Shown here: one piece after another, positions 1 through 12,534 of the stretch
Layout: every line of letters starts with the position of its first letter
Numbering within the stretch: position 1 is the stretch's first letter
Assembly (NCBI RefSeq): GCF_000801105.2
Contig: NC_079519.1
Span: 28,991,288 to 29,055,287 of the forward strand
Source: Raphanus sativus
Lineage: Eukaryota > Streptophyta > Magnoliopsida > Brassicales > Brassicaceae
Direction of reading: 5' to 3'
Length of the DNA: 64,000 bases
The notes under the pieces: generated by a model
What the model saw: the letters and a program-made list of their open reading frames with translations, nothing else
What the model was told of the DNA's origin: nothing
Database searches by the model: none
Translations under genes and position numbers: made by a program

Positions 1-685
1 AATAGCATCGAAAGGAAGAAGATGATCAAAAAAAATTATTGAAGAGTAAATATGCATTTATAAATCAAAGGCTTGGACCACTTCTGCAGCTTTGGTTTGC
101 TTCACAAGCATAAACTCCCAAGCTTTTGGTTTTTTTTTTGTTTCTAGCTATAAGGTTTTTAAATTCTAGTTTTAAAAAAAAAGTTACACATATGATGTAC
201 AAAAGTCTTTTTCTTTGAATAAATTTAACATTATATTAAAAATGTATTTATAACTTTGGGTTAATTAATCTAAGACTTACGGTTTAGAGTTAAGCGGTGG
301 GGTTTTAGGAATGTGTTCAAATTTTTAAAAATAAAAAATAAATATTAAAATTTTCAAAACAAAAATATGCTATTTTGGTCATTTTATTTTTTTGAGTGCT
401 ATTTTGTGACAAAAACTTAAAAAGTGCTATTGAGTGCTATTTTGTGACAAAAACTTAAAAAGTGCTATTTGAGAAAATTGCTCTTTTTTAAATATGAAAA
501 ACTCATTAATTTTTTTATAAATTTAACAAATTTCTTGATTCTTAAAATCAATCAACTCTACCTAAATTCATCTCTCACTGACCCTCCTACATATAAAAAA
601 TATACCAAAATTTTAACTAGTCAAAATCCATTAATTAGATAGCAATTCTTTAGAAAACAACGCTTTTTAGATTACTCGTTATTGA
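1..685. other. AT-rich intergenic sequence, no gene seen
   Basis: Long A and T runs with frequent stops in all frames. Apart from the 38-bp tandem duplication at 394-469 and a CT-rich run at its right edge, I see no coding or RNA signal. Confidence 0.6.
394..469. repeat. 38-bp perfect tandem duplication
   Basis: The unit starting GAGTGCTATTTTGTG at 394 repeats immediately at 432 with the same 38 bases. It lies in AT-rich DNA without a gene and looks like a local replication or repair duplication. Confidence 0.85.
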
Positions 686-940
686 AAGTTACTCTCTCTC
701 TCTCTCTCTTGACGGGATGAGGTAGTTCTACTGGTTAGAGCCTTGGGGGCCAATTGTCATGCTCCCGGGTTCGACGCCAGCTGGAGGCGAACTGCTTCTT
801 CCATGTCACCATTAGTGGTACTGGACTTCGGCCCAGATTAATACCCTCCCGAGTGAAGTGGACCGCTGTCTGACCGGACCCAAGGAATGATCCGCGAAAC
901 GGGGAACCCTGGATTATCAAAAAAAAAAGTTACTCTCTCT
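686..940 (+). mobile_element. tRNA-derived SINE with target-site duplication
   Basis: The body runs from about 711 to 926. A pol III box A-like stretch lies at about 731-740 and a clear box B, GGTTCGACGCC, at 768-778, followed by a tRNA-unrelated body and an A-rich tail at 919-928. A 14-bp direct repeat, AAGTTACTCTCTCT, flanks it at 686-699 and 927-940, as expected for insertion by a LINE reverse transcriptase. The moderate GC content of the body contrasts with the AT-rich flanks. The short open frame inside has no coding meaning. The Brassicaceae SINE subfamily was not assigned. Confidence 0.85.
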
Positions 941-1616
941 TTCAGTTACATTTTACTCAAATTGACATTTTTTTGTGAAACAGATTGAGTAAAACTTAAA
1001 ACCAATATATATAGTTTTTGCTAACCATAAACCAATATATATATAGTCTTGACGTATTGTTTTGAATTAAGTACTTAAGCAAGTCATAAATTCACTAGGA
1101 AATGGGTATTGCGAATACACTATACCCCATTACGACTAAAATGATCGTTTCAAAGTTCAAACTATCGTTGTTGCTTGGAGGAGGTCAGCGACTAATTTTT
1201 GCAAGCTACACAGTTCCTATAGGCTCATTTTCCTATTCTCCCTTTCATATTCAAATTGCATGAGCAGTAATAATATATTATAAAGTGTGTAATGATTATG
1301 AGATCCAAATAAAGAACTAAAGAAAGCAAATACGTATGGGGCTTGGAATTGAAATAAAAAGGAGTGCCAAGAAGGAAGTTTGGTTGGGAGGAAGCTAGGG
1401 TTTTGTGAAAGAAGTAAGTTTGTAATCGTAATGTTTTATTTTCGACAGCCTTTTAGCTTCACGCTTTGCCCTAAGAATCTTCTTGGTCTCCTCCGGGAAT
1501 GGTGCTCAAATTCTTTTCAGTTTATTTTTAACCCTCGATAACTTATTTAATTTATTACTAATACAATCCGGATGAACCTAACCATCTCAATCAAAGTTAA
1601 AATGTGACATTAGCTA
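941..1616. other. intergenic sequence, no gene seen
   Basis: AT-rich DNA with somewhat more mixed sequence at 1080-1500. No open frame, RNA gene or repeat boundary could be supported. Confidence 0.5.
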
Positions 1617-1877
1617 GAGCATTCCCATCAATGAATTCTTCGTGAATCCTATTTTTTCATTATTTTAATATTTACTTTCTTTTTCATTCTTTTTTATAAA
1701 AAAAAAAAAATAATCCGACTAATCGCAGACCGCTATGTATCGTAGGATCAGTGCTGCAGTGATGACTCAGATTCACTGCAATAGCCTTGCAGGAGACAGG
1801 CTCATAGCATTTGATTATTTTAATTTTTTTTCCAAAAATGTGTGAACCCTCTTTTTGAACTTTCAATAGGGGTGTTC
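1617..1877. mobile_element. Tourist-like (PIF/Harbinger) MITE, 261 bp
   Basis: The left end GAGCATTCCCATCAATG and the reverse complement of the right end, GAACACCCCTATTGAAAG, form an imperfect terminal inverted repeat. Flanking triplets are CTA on the left and TTA on the right, close to the 3-bp TWA duplications of the superfamily. The core around 1712-1780 (AATCGCAGACCGC) resembles the core of the MITE at 34602-34873 (AATCGCGGACCGC), so both belong to one family. It encodes no protein. Confidence 0.65.
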
Positions 1878-3370
1878 TTAGAAACCCACAATTAAGTCGC
1901 ATATAGCTAATTTTCTTTTTGTATATTTTGTTTGTAGTTAATATGTATTCAAATGGGTATGTAACTCAATACTAGTATTTATTAGCACCCATTCTAAATT
2001 TCAAATATATAAACTTAGGTATTTGTTAGGAGTTTATGATACGTACGGGTAACATTTTTAAAATATATATTATACTATCGAAAACAAAACATGAATAAAA
2101 ATTATCTGTAAACTCACCAATCTTTGATTTAAGATTTGCATTCGTTTTAATATGTTCATATATTTAAGAAAACAAATACATGAATTATTCACCCAACTCA
2201 CTTTTGTTAGTGATGATTTTATGAAAGAATATATACTTGCTAGATGTCCTGAATGATACTAATAGTAGATACTAAACTACGAAATCAGAAGGCAGATTCA
2301 AGTGGAAGAACAAGTATTTATGGTAAATGTTTGATGAACCAAATTTTCAAAAAAAAAAGAAGTGATGATTGCAAAGCTTTTCTGAATCGTTGAAAACAAA
2401 AGTTCTGATTTTTTTTTCTTTAGATTACAATTGCTCCAACTACATTAAGTGCAGTCAGGGAGTGCAGTATACATGTAAATTGTACATTTTCCGAAAAGTT
2501 TATTTTGTAAAGAAATTAATCAATCAACCGACGGGTTCGTTTCAGAAAAAAATGATGCAATCCGATTTAAATAGTTTAAATCTACCATACCATATTTCAA
2601 GAATTTAAAGAACCTACGCTGACAAGAACGTACGCTGTTTATGTGTAGGTTGACCGAAAAAAGTATATTTATTGTTTGCTTACAATCACAATAATTCTCA
2701 ATTTCTCATATATCATTTCCTATCACATCGCCAACAAGAATTCTCGAAAGAATCACTCTTAAAATAAGAGGTTGAATGTACATTTTTAAATGTCTCCTTC
2801 AAATTTTTTGAGAAAAAATATAATGAGAAGTAATAATAAGTACTTAAATGTAACTATAAATAGTACAACATATTAATAAAATATATATAATTGTAGTATT
2901 TATATAAAAATGTAACGATAAGTAACTAAAATATGATATAAAAATTATTCATATAAGATTGTTAATATAAGTAACTATAAAGTTTAAGTGAAAAAATAAA
3001 CAGTGTTTTAAAGGATAAAAATTTGTTGGTAAGCAAAACCTCTGGAAAAATAAATAGATAAAACCTACTGTAGATATATTTAAATCGTTATAAACTATGA
3101 CCCCTTTCTTTTTAACTAATGAAAAGTACAAAATAACCACAATAACTTAATTAACATTGAAAAACCTTAATAATATAAAGAATTAAGCTATTAAAATCAT
3201 TTTTTGTCAAAGAGGTATTAAAATTCATGCAACTATATTCATAAATTAAATTTATAGATATGTAGTTACTGGTAGAGTTCTTCTTTACATGGTTATCTCA
3301 ATATAACAAAGAACATATTAACAATGGACATATTTAAAGAGATTAAATAAACAAAAACGTTAGTTAAAAT

Positions 3371-3459
3371 GTATAGGAAAACAAACATGATGAGAATTCA
3401 GTATAAGAAAACTAGCTGCTTAGGATGAGTTATGAGAGTATAGGAAAACAAACATGATG
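3371..3459. repeat. 22-bp direct repeat, spacing 67 bp
   Basis: The word GTATAGGAAAACAAACATGA(TG) occurs at 3371-3392 and again, identical, at 3438-3459. This may be the target duplication of a 45-bp insertion or a local repair duplication. Confidence 0.8.
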
Positions 3460-5057
3460 GGAGAAATAGTGGGGCCACAGATTTTATAAGACAACTTAAA
3501 GTAATTCAATATAATTAATGTAATTTTTCATAATATAAAGTGATGTTATTTAATCATGTATTTTAATAGAGTTTAAATCTAAACACAATCCACTGTTATT
3601 CAAATGATGATTCTAAATTATATTTCAATTATTTATAGAATCTATAAAAGATGATCTGATATCAATTTAAATTACAAAAAATTAAAATCCTTGAAAATTA
3701 AATAACACTAGATTTTAAATACTGGATTTAAATTATTAACACTAGATTTTAGAATTTAAAATTCAAGGTATGCTGCAGAGATTTTAAAATTCATCATTTT
3801 AAAATTAAAAAAATTGATAGATTACAAAATATTAATAATTGATTTTAAATCAGTAATTGAATAACACCCCCTAGATGCTAAATTTTATAGTTTATAATTG
3901 CACAATTGCGTTAAAATCAAAAGAAAAAAAAACTAGATGCTAAATGCAAGTCTCAAACCTCATGACTCCATGTAGGTACGTATATTCTTCTCACAAACAA
4001 ATGACCATGGGTTTCTATAACATTGAACTATTGGGCCATAGAGATGGGCTAAAACCTAATATGTTAAACACACACAATGAACTTATTCACTCGTGTTGAC
4101 ATGTTGAATTTCTTTTAACCAAAGTGAAATACTGTTATAAATGCGCATTTCCTCAAGAGTCTATTTTACATCTAATGTAACTGATGCACTAATGTGAACA
4201 AGAAACTAGAACTATTGATTATACAAGATGTTAATGGTAAGGCGTACTAATATTTATCGATAGATATTACGTTTTGTACAAGCATATTCTTTATTCGCGA
4301 AAATTAGTGGTTACCCAAAACCGAACCGGATTTGACCGTGGACTGGACACCAATTCGGATTAAGTTAATACTAAAATCTAATTAAAGTTAAACTGGTTAA
4401 AAAATTATACTGAACCGTTAAAAAATTGGGAACCGCGATTCATTGAATCAATCAAACCGTATTTGTATATAAATAAAAAAAATTTGTTGAAAAAAATTAT
4501 TTTTTCTTTAAAAAAATAAGTTTATGAAATATTAATTAAGTATACCATCTTTTTTTTCATTAAGTCATCTCATCTTTTTCTTTTGACAACAACTCACAAG
4601 TTACAAAATTCACATAACTTAAATCTTTATGTCAATGTATTGTTTTTGTCTACTTTTCAATTTGCTTAAATATGATTTCATGGTCATTTATGTTGAATAC
4701 TTTAATAATTAAAATATTTATATTTGTGAAATTTTATAAAAAAAATAAAGCACTTGACTTATTCTTGCTTCTCATTAACGGACAAACCAAAATTTAGTTG
4801 ATATGATCTGCTTTTTTTCTTGCTTGTGGTTTAAGTTTCTTTTTTTTTTATTTAACAATGGGAGAAAGTAATGCAGAAATGCAATTTTTACCAAATTCAA
4901 ACACAGAACTTAGTCTACATGTGTTTTTAACTGAGTTTTTATTTGAACTATTAAATTATTTTATTATTTTTATTACCTTTTTAATTTGTTATATTTTATG
5001 TTTTTTAAATATTACGGTTATTGAAATATTTTATTTGATATTATGATCTTTCTTTGT

Positions 5058-5106
5058 AAGAGTTTGCATATATTTTTTTGGGTAAAACTAAGAGTATGCA
5101 TATATT
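5058..5106. repeat. short poly(T) insertion between 17-bp direct repeats
   Basis: AAGAGTTTGCATATATT at 5058-5074 and AAGAGTATGCATATATT at 5090-5106 (16 of 17 identical) flank a 15-bp insert made of a T run plus GGGTAAAACT. It belongs to the class of small tail-like insertions described in the findings. Confidence 0.6.
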
Positions 5107-5298
5107 GTTACAAAATATCATTAAATCATTTATTCCAATTGGATTTGATCGAATTCGACCGAACAGCAATAACCCAAAAAAATTCTGATTCGCTAGCCAG
5201 TCCAATTTTAAAAACATTGGCAAAAATAAAATCACCAAATCACATATTATGAAGTGTGTTAACTTCTAAAAAAACACACTAATGTATGGAGATTGAGT

Positions 5299-6492
5299 GG
5301 GAAAACGACCATTTCATACCCAACATATCGTGATATGTTCAATTCATACCCGACTTATATGGCTGTGCTAAAACATACCTGAATTTATATGATCGTGTCA
5401 AAACATACCTAACTTATAATTTTTTGGCAAAATCATACACCAGTCGCCACATCACTTGCCATATCATCTATTTTTGTTTGTGTGGATGTAACGTCAGCTA
5501 ATTTTGCTGACGAATATGCCATATGTATAATTTTAAAGAAAAAACTAAATAATTTTGTTATAAAACTATTTTTTTTAAATGTAAAATTTATAATTTTAAT
5601 ATTTAGTAAAATTAACAAAAGTTAATTAATTAGTTAAATTTTAATCTTATATAAAAGATATATTTCCGATCCTATCAAAAATCGTCTTTATAAGAGTTAT
5701 TTATGTATTGTAATGATTCAAATGCAATGTTAGTGTTGAGGACGTGTTACTCTTGATTAATGGTTTTGTTAATATACTTTTAAATGTAAATATCCATGAT
5801 TAATAAAATGTAAGAAGTTTATTTTTACACTTGATTAATAAAGCGTAACATAATTTATTTTTACGCTTTATTAATCATTGGTATGTTATTACATTTAAAA
5901 AATTAGATTAAATATAAATAACATACTCATGATTAATAAAGCGTAATATGATTCATTTTTATGTTTTATTAATTATGGGTATATTATTTATATTTAAAAA
6001 TTTAGATTAACACAACCATAATTAATCAAGAGTAACATGTCTGTAACACTAGCATTAGATTTGAATCATTGAAATAAATATATAACTCTTATAAAGACGA
6101 TTTTTTATATGATCAAAATATTTACGAATATATCTTTTATATAAGATTAAAATTTAATTAAATTATTTTTGTTAATTTTACTAAATAATAAAAAAATTAT
6201 AAAATTTTACATTTTCTAAAAGTTATTTTTATAAGAAAATTATTTAGTTTTAAAATTTTTTTATACACATGACATATTCGTCAGCAAAATTAGCTGACAT
6301 TACATCCACACGAACAAAAGTAGATGACATGGCAGCTGATGTAGCGATTGGTGTATGATTTTGCCGAAAAATTATAAATTGGGTATATTTTGGCACGATC
6401 ATATAAGTTCAGGTATGTTTTGGCACGACCATATAAATCGGGTATGAATTAAACATATTATAATATGTTGGGTATGAAATGACCGTTTTCCC
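5299..6492. mobile_element. Foldback Mutator-like element (long inverted repeats), 1194 bp
   Basis: Almost the whole element is an imperfect palindrome. The left arm from GGGAAAACGACCATTTCATA is mirrored by the right arm ending at 6492. Matching blocks include the terminal ~200 bp, the GTCAGCTAATTTTGCTGACG region (5490-5511 against 6280-6297) and inner AT-rich blocks that meet near 5890. A perfect 10-bp direct repeat, GAGATTGAGT, flanks it at 5289-5298 and 6493-6502. Long terminal inverted repeats with a 9-10 bp duplication are typical of MULEs. There is no transposase or other coding region, so it is non-autonomous. If transcribed through, it could form a very long hairpin RNA. Confidence 0.88.
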
Positions 6493-6639
6493 GAGATTGA
6501 GTATCACGACTGGGAATGTTTTTTTCTTTTTTCTTTTGAACATTAATGTATGGAGGTTCAGTATCACAATTGGAATGGTTAATATTGTTGAAACATTATT
6601 GTATAGAGGTTGAATATATATCACTGATTGTCAATATTC

Positions 6640-6900
6640 AAAATACACGTATCGTTAAATAAAGTGTGGATATTTCCAGAGGCAATGTTTATGCAGTGGG
6701 TCAAAGCTCTCGAACCGAAACACTTCCACTCTCTCCCTGAGGCTTATAGCATATGGCAAACCGTAATTTATGCGTTATGGGAATTGAACGAAACAACCGG
6801 ATCATTTCAAAGCAATTGATCGTGGGATAAAGAGCATGTTTATCAAGACGTTACAATCTTTGATTCATGGTTTCTACTTCCCATCGATTTGGTTTATAAT
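6640..6900 (+). pseudogene. Possible decayed LINE reverse-transcriptase C-terminal fragment
   Basis: The frame translates to residues including YSIWQTVIYALWELNE, which resembles the short conserved block near the C-terminus of plant L1-type LINE ORF2 proteins (WxxxxYxLWxERN). The ERN-like end is degraded and a stop follows at about 6819. Similarity is judged by eye only; a chance resemblance is possible. Confidence 0.35.
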
Positions 6901-6970
6901 ACACATGCAATTTCAAGTTGTCTTTCTAGGGATCGCAATAGTCGTCCTTTTTCACTACTTTAAGCTTTTA

Positions 6971-7060
6971 CTACATTCTAATCCGCCTTTTACAAGAGCG
7001 GATATATTTTTTGTTTAATTTTTTTTTAGAAATGTAATTTTCATATTTTTGTTTTTCTTT
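6971..7060 (-). mobile_element. Possible Helitron 3' end (minus strand)
   Basis: Read on the minus strand, the stretch ends in a short G/C-rich palindrome (ATCCGC...GCGGAT, 6981-7002) followed by AATGTAG, close to the CTRR-type 3' end of Helitrons. The adjacent GATATATTTTTTGTTT word is shared with the Helitron end at 12898. The matching 5' end was not located. Confidence 0.35.
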
Positions 7061-7778
7061 ATAATTTATTTATGTTTTTTTATAATCATATTTGTGTATA
7101 AATATTGATCAAAACCTATTTTATACAATAATAGCAATTTAAAAGTTGACCTAACATATATTCGTTTCTTCGTAGCCATATACCTGTGTGCCCGTTTCTT
7201 TATAACATTTTATGTAATTTTTTTGTTAATTTAATGTATATGTTTGCATACAATACTTTTATTTTTGTAAAAAGTTTTGATAATTGTATTGAATTTATGA
7301 TGTTGCATAAACTATACACTTGTGTCATAGTCATTTCACACATTAATTTTGTACTTTATTCGTAACCAGTATTTATTATTTTTTAAATAATAAAGTATAG
7401 TTATAATTTTGTTTAGTAATAAAATAGATAAAATTATATGTTTTCATTAAATTATCATGATCTTATTTCATATAAATTGATTTAGGCAACGTTATTATTA
7501 CACATAATAATTTGTCATGAAATAAAAATGGGTTTTGTAAATTTTGACCCAATGTAAGAAATGTATAATTAATAAATTTATTTGATATAAATTTAATTTT
7601 TTTATGTATATCTACAGTTAAATATTACAAAGAAGTGTTATATTTGCGAAAATTTTTATGTAGTCATGACATTTTATAAACGACATCGATGTATTCTAAT
7701 AGAATATTGTTTGATCAATATTTGCTTTAATAGGACCCTGGCCTTTTGCAACTATTTGATACAGTGGAAGAGGATGAA
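7061..7778. other. AT-rich intergenic sequence
   Basis: Very AT-rich, with no open frame or repeat boundary that I can support. Confidence 0.5.
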
Positions 7779-7806
7779 ATATATATATATATATATATAT
7801 ATATAT
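7779..7806. repeat. (AT)n microsatellite
   Basis: Fourteen consecutive AT dinucleotides. Confidence 0.95.
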
Positions 7807-7810
7807 CAAG

Positions 7811-7977
7811 TAATATAGAGTGATTTACACTAAGAGTCACTTTATGAGTTTTGGTTACAATGTAAGTCACTTTAAACTACTGAGGTAGTTATTTGGTGGT
7901 TGTTTACATAGCTGCCCTGTTTAAAGTCAATCAAGTCGTGACTAATTAAATCCACTCTATCTTTTTCTTTCATGTAC

Positions 7978-8067
<90 letters not shown>

Positions 8068-10280
8068 CTTTTCTCTTTTTGTACGCTTCTCTCTTTCTCC
8101 TTCTTTTTTCTAGGAATTAATTCTTATCTGTGAAAAGAGATGACTAAAACAATGGAGGAGAAAAAAAAAGCTTCCAATTGGGCTAGATTTGAATTTCTGG
8201 AATATCTTCTTAGAAACAAAAAAAAAGATTTCTATTTGTTTGAGATTTATGAAGTTTTGGTGCTACGTTTTCTCTTCCTCTATCCTTGGTTTTTTTCACT
8301 AAAGACGTTATGTTTTAAATCTTATTTTGTCAAGTAATAGCCTGGAGATAACGTAACTTGTCTGGCAAAAAAACTACAAAGAATGCATACTAAGTGCTCG
8401 ATAAAATGTCTGATACTATTGAAGATGTCTATTCATTGTCCTCTTTATCAAATCTCTTGATAGCTAAAATTGTGCTTCAAATTCTGAGTTCACTTCTGAA
8501 CACATAGCTACAAACTCCTCTTCCAAACACTCTCTGGACAAAAAAAACCATTGAATAAAAGAACTCAACTTTATCCAAAGAAAATGGCGTACACATGTAC
8601 AACAAGAGGAACATGTACATATGGACAATTTCATATTCATGATAGCATGCTCATATATCAAGTATACCTCTAACAACGAATACTATGTTTATTTTCATGT
8701 CTCTACTAAAAATTTTAGAAGTGCAGGAAAACAAAATTCAAATATTTGCATCCATAGTTTTTGTGTACATATGGACATTTCTAATTGTCGATATGATAAC
8801 ACCATATACGTTTTGTATACATGTGTACAACCTTGCATTTATTGGCTTTGTGTACAGGTGTACAACCCACAAAACTATATACAACTCAGAAAACTGTGTA
8901 AATAGGTCTCGTTATATACATGCATTGGTATAAATAAGTAGTGTACATAGGTTTTGTTATATACATGTACATTATTCTGTTGATTAAAGCATAGCTTATG
9001 TATATTGTAAATTTGTATACACGAGCAGTGTACATAAGTCTTGTTATCACGTGTACACTTATCTCTATTTCTCTAATCCTTCAGTAGCTTCTTTCCATCT
9101 CGTATTATTCAGACTACGAGATAAACGAAAATATATACTCATTCCAATAACATAATTCTTGTATGTGATCGTGCTTTTGGAGAATCCTAACACAAGCCCT
9201 GGAGGGTGGCTCTGAGCTGCTGCCCTTGCTCTTGAAAGGCAGTGGTGGAGATGGAGGTGGAGGAGGATGCTGCGGTGGAGATTGAGGCTTAGGTGGTGCT
9301 GACTTCACAACATGATTTGATGGTGGTGTTACATTTTGTTGCCGGGATTGTTGCTGTTGTTATCCACAGAAAGGTCCTCCATTTGAGAAACAGAAGAACA
9401 TTCGACATCTTAAAATCCAATATAGCAAAAAACAAATTGAAACCTTGTAAGAAATTAACAACATTTCCACAAAAATATTACAACTTTTGGACAAACTAAT
9501 ATCTTTGGGACTAGGAGAAGGTAACAGAGCATAGTGAGCATCTTCTTTCTTTGTTTCTTCTCAAAATAAAAGACAAACCAGAGCTACTCTCATTAGAAAT
9601 TCAATATTGCAAAAATGATTTTTTTTTACAAATTAATAACATTTCCACAAAAAGATTGCAACTTTCTGACAAGCTAATACCTTTTAGATGAGGAAGAGGT
9701 GGAGGAGGAGCATATTAAGCATCTTCTTCCTCCTTTTATTCTCACAGAGCAGAGTTACCATCACAAGCAAAGTGATCCTCCCATGGCGATTCCAACCACC
9801 ACTCATGTTGATTACCCAACTGAAGCAGGAGACAGGGAAGATGGAGTTTGAGGAGATCGTCATTTGTTACCGTCTGAGGGCTTCGAGGGTGGTCCTGAAA
9901 CTAAGGTGGAGGTTTTCGACTAGGGGATCCAGGAAGAGTAACCGGTCCGGGAGAAAACATGTGAGAAGGAGGAGGACAAGGTAGTTGGAGAGGGTGGAGA
10001 TGAAGGAGGAACAAAAGAGGAAGAGGAGAAGTAATTCTGGAGATTTGGGGATTTTTTCCATGGCGGAAGAAAGAGAATAAGTTGAATAATGAAAATAATA
10101 TTAAAGATAATAAGTATTAAGTTTAACAAATTAAATCAAAAGGTAACAAGTTAAATCAAAAGGGTAACTATGACTTTGTACAAGGTGACATATAAGCAAA
10201 GTGCATCGATAGAATAAGAAAAGTGTCTCAGTATAAGGAACTGACTTATGATGATAATAATAAGTGTAAAATTGACCTGT
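7811..10280. mobile_element. Candidate Mutator-like element carrying gene-like fragments
   Basis: The left edge (7818-7850, GTGATTTACACTAAGAGTCA) has the look of Brassicaceae MULE termini. The reverse complement of 10240-10278 also contains ATTTTACACTTAT and several GTCA/CACTT words, so the pair may be diverged inverted repeats. I did not find a matching target-site duplication. The interior has higher GC and codon-like texture on the minus strand: a proline-rich stretch at about 9210-9308 (PKPQSPPQHPPPPPSPPLP) and a leucine/serine-rich stretch at 9870-10061, both broken by stops. This would fit captured host gene fragments, but the donor gene was not recognised. Confidence 0.3.
7981..8065. 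repeat. (CT)n microsatellite, about 85 bp
   Basis: Nearly uninterrupted CT dinucleotides with one CC irregularity at about 8033. Pyrimidine runs of this kind are common in plant 5' regions, but no convincing gene start follows; the small frame starting at 8140 codes for 65 residues of unrecognised sequence. Confidence 0.95.
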
Positions 10281-10290
10281 AGTGTAAATG

Positions 10291-11438
10291 TTTCTAACGT
10301 TTATTGACATGACCCTTATGTGTTAATTTTTTTAATATTATTTATATCAAGTATTGTAGGGAGTAACGTAAAAGTAATATCAAGTTTATCAACCACTTCC
10401 AGGGAGTTACATAGAAGTAATAACGTTTATATCAAATATTGTAAGTAGTTGCGTTAATATCAACCACGTTCTTTTTATTAATATGAAAAGAAAAGCAATT
10501 ACGTAATAGTAACTGTTTTTAAATGGAGTTCACCATAACTGGTTTTCGATAGATGATGATCGTGGGTTTTTAGAACTGTATAATTAGACATTACTATGTG
10601 AAAGTCAGTATTTTAAAAAAGGTAAGAGCAGTTACATATAGGTTTAGTTTTTTTTTTTAAATTAGACTCAACTAATATTAATGGGACATGATCCAAAATT
10701 AATCGTATTGATATATATGTATATATATAACTTTTTTGAAAATAATAATTAAAAATGCTTTATCTCAGGTCCCCAGCATCAATGCAAACATATTTTCCTT
10801 CGTAATATACTTGAAAACTAATCATTCCGATTTATATTAAATATCACTTTACGATTTTTTTATTATTAAAAATTATCATTTTAAAATTCTAATACAATTT
10901 TTAATTAATAGTAATTATAAATATATTGATGTTATAAACAATTTCATTTATTTCAAATATTAATATCTGTAATTAATAAATACTTAAAAACATTTCAATC
11001 ATTTTCATAATTTGGTCAAAGTGACATTTTTTATAGAATGGAAGAAATATAAAAAGTATTCAAGTATATCTAAATGTTTGAAAGCCCAAGTTACAAAAAA
11101 AAAAAGTATATCTAAATGTCAGAACGTTTCCTTTTCAATGCTATGCCTAGTTTTTAGAGAAATTAGATTGAAACTGTCATACATTATATAGAAAAACATT
11201 GTTTATTAAAAATTATTACTCAAAGAAAGGATAAGTTCAAGAATATGAGTTTGTGTTTTAAAAAGAAAAGTTTTTTCAAGAAAAAGAAAGTTCAAGAATA
11301 TGAGTTTCATCATAATCTAGGGAGCCTAGCAATCCAAAAATCCATATGTTGATTGCTTTAATCTTAGTTTCCAAAGGTCTACACACGGCGTCAATCTTCA
11401 TTTTTCCCTTAACTTTGAGATTTCAATATTAATTGTAA
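10291..11438. other. AT-rich intergenic sequence with small duplications
   Basis: No gene seen. It holds a 16-bp direct repeat at 11062-11077 and 11104-11119 around a tail-like insert. It also holds a 19-bp direct repeat, AGTTCAAGAATATGAGTTT, at 11234-11252 and 11289-11307. The part around 10824-11050 may be an old Stowaway-like MITE. Confidence 0.5.
11062..11119 (+). repeat. tail-like 26-bp insertion with 16-bp target duplication
   Basis: AAGTATATCTAAATGT is present at 11062-11077 and 11104-11119. Between the copies lies a 26-bp insert ending in AAGTTACAAAAAAAAA. It has the structure of a retroposed fragment that kept only a few bases and the A tail. Confidence 0.8.
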
Positions 11439-11737
11439 GATTATCTCTAATCCACCTCTATTTTTATCTATATATTTTTTTCTAAAATAAAAAAAAATCT
11501 ATTATAGAGATGGATTTACTCCGATGTATACATTTACAATAGAATTATTCTATTTATAAAGGAAAATATATAGAGTTATTATTGTCGTCTCTAAATATAG
11601 AGGCAAAAATAAGATTCCTCTATATTTTTTTTAAATAGAGAAACTCTATTATATAAGCATACATCGTAGAAAATCCACCTTTATAATAGAAATCTATATT
11701 TTAGAAAAAAATATAGAGATATATATTGGAGATGTTC
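11439..11737. mobile_element. Tourist-like MITE, about 299 bp
   Basis: The left end GATTATCTCTAATCCACC and the reverse complement of the right end, GAACATCTCCAATATATA, form an imperfect inverted repeat. The inner words CTATAATAGA/GGTGGATTT are also mirrored. Flanking triplets are TAA and TTA. A half-copy of the same family lies at 34327-34480. It is non-coding. Confidence 0.55.
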
Positions 11738-12534
11738 TTAAAAAATAATGTTATGGTAAATTCAGTATAACAACAATTATTTAGCTATATATTCAGTTTA
11801 CATACGTCGTTTATGGAAAGGCTATGTATAAATCACTTGCCTTCAAAATTGATTTATACATAGTTCCCGTTTTGTTTTTTGAAACACTTTGTATAGATCT
11901 CCGTGTTTATTATTCTACATGTTTACGTTAATATATTTACATATTCATGTAATTTTATTATATGAGTAATGTTGCAAAAAAATATATAAAAAAGGTTGAG
12001 ATGTTATAATTGCAAAAAAAAAGGATTTATCCAAACACTTATTTATCACATATTAGTAACAATATTTGTTTGGAATGAGCTGTAGATTTATGTTTTTGGC
12101 GGTAGAATTTAATTCGTAGATTTATTTGTTGTAGATTATTTTACTGTAACTTTGTAAAGCACTATTTTTTTTTTGTAAATAAAGCTCTTACAGCCATATT
12201 TTGATTTTGTTGAGATATTTTTACTGTGAGTTTTTTAAGGAAATAAAAACTTGATTGATTAATATATACTGCTACAGACTAAATTTCAACCGTCTAGAAC
12301 ATTTACAGCCACAATTAATCACTCCCTTAGTTGCTGGTTTTTGAAAATTGAAGCTAGAAAATATTTTTGTTCAACTATATTTCATGAAAGATAATGGGTT
12401 ATCGATAATACTAATTGAACACAAGATGTCTAAAACATTTGATTGTTCCAAGTTGATTAACGGTTTTGGGAGGATTTTACTTGTTTTAGCAAAAAGAAAT
12501 CCTAATAATATTTTACATCTAATGAAAAATTGTA
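11738..12534. other. AT-rich intergenic sequence
   Basis: No open frame with recognisable sequence and no delimited element. Confidence 0.5.

Larger units (their letters stand above)
1878..5288. other. AT-rich intergenic sequence, no host gene
   Basis: All open frames are short and lack recognisable protein features. A patch at 4314-4470 with repeated ACCGAACC-like words may be a decayed DNA transposon, but no termini were found. Small local duplications sit at 3371-3459 and 5058-5106, and a short poly(T) insertion between near-identical TATTAAAAT words at about 3189-3227. Confidence 0.55.

Noticed and set aside
735..920. 61-codon minus-strand frame with low-AT composition
   Set aside because: It lies wholly within the SINE; composition comes from the tRNA-like body.
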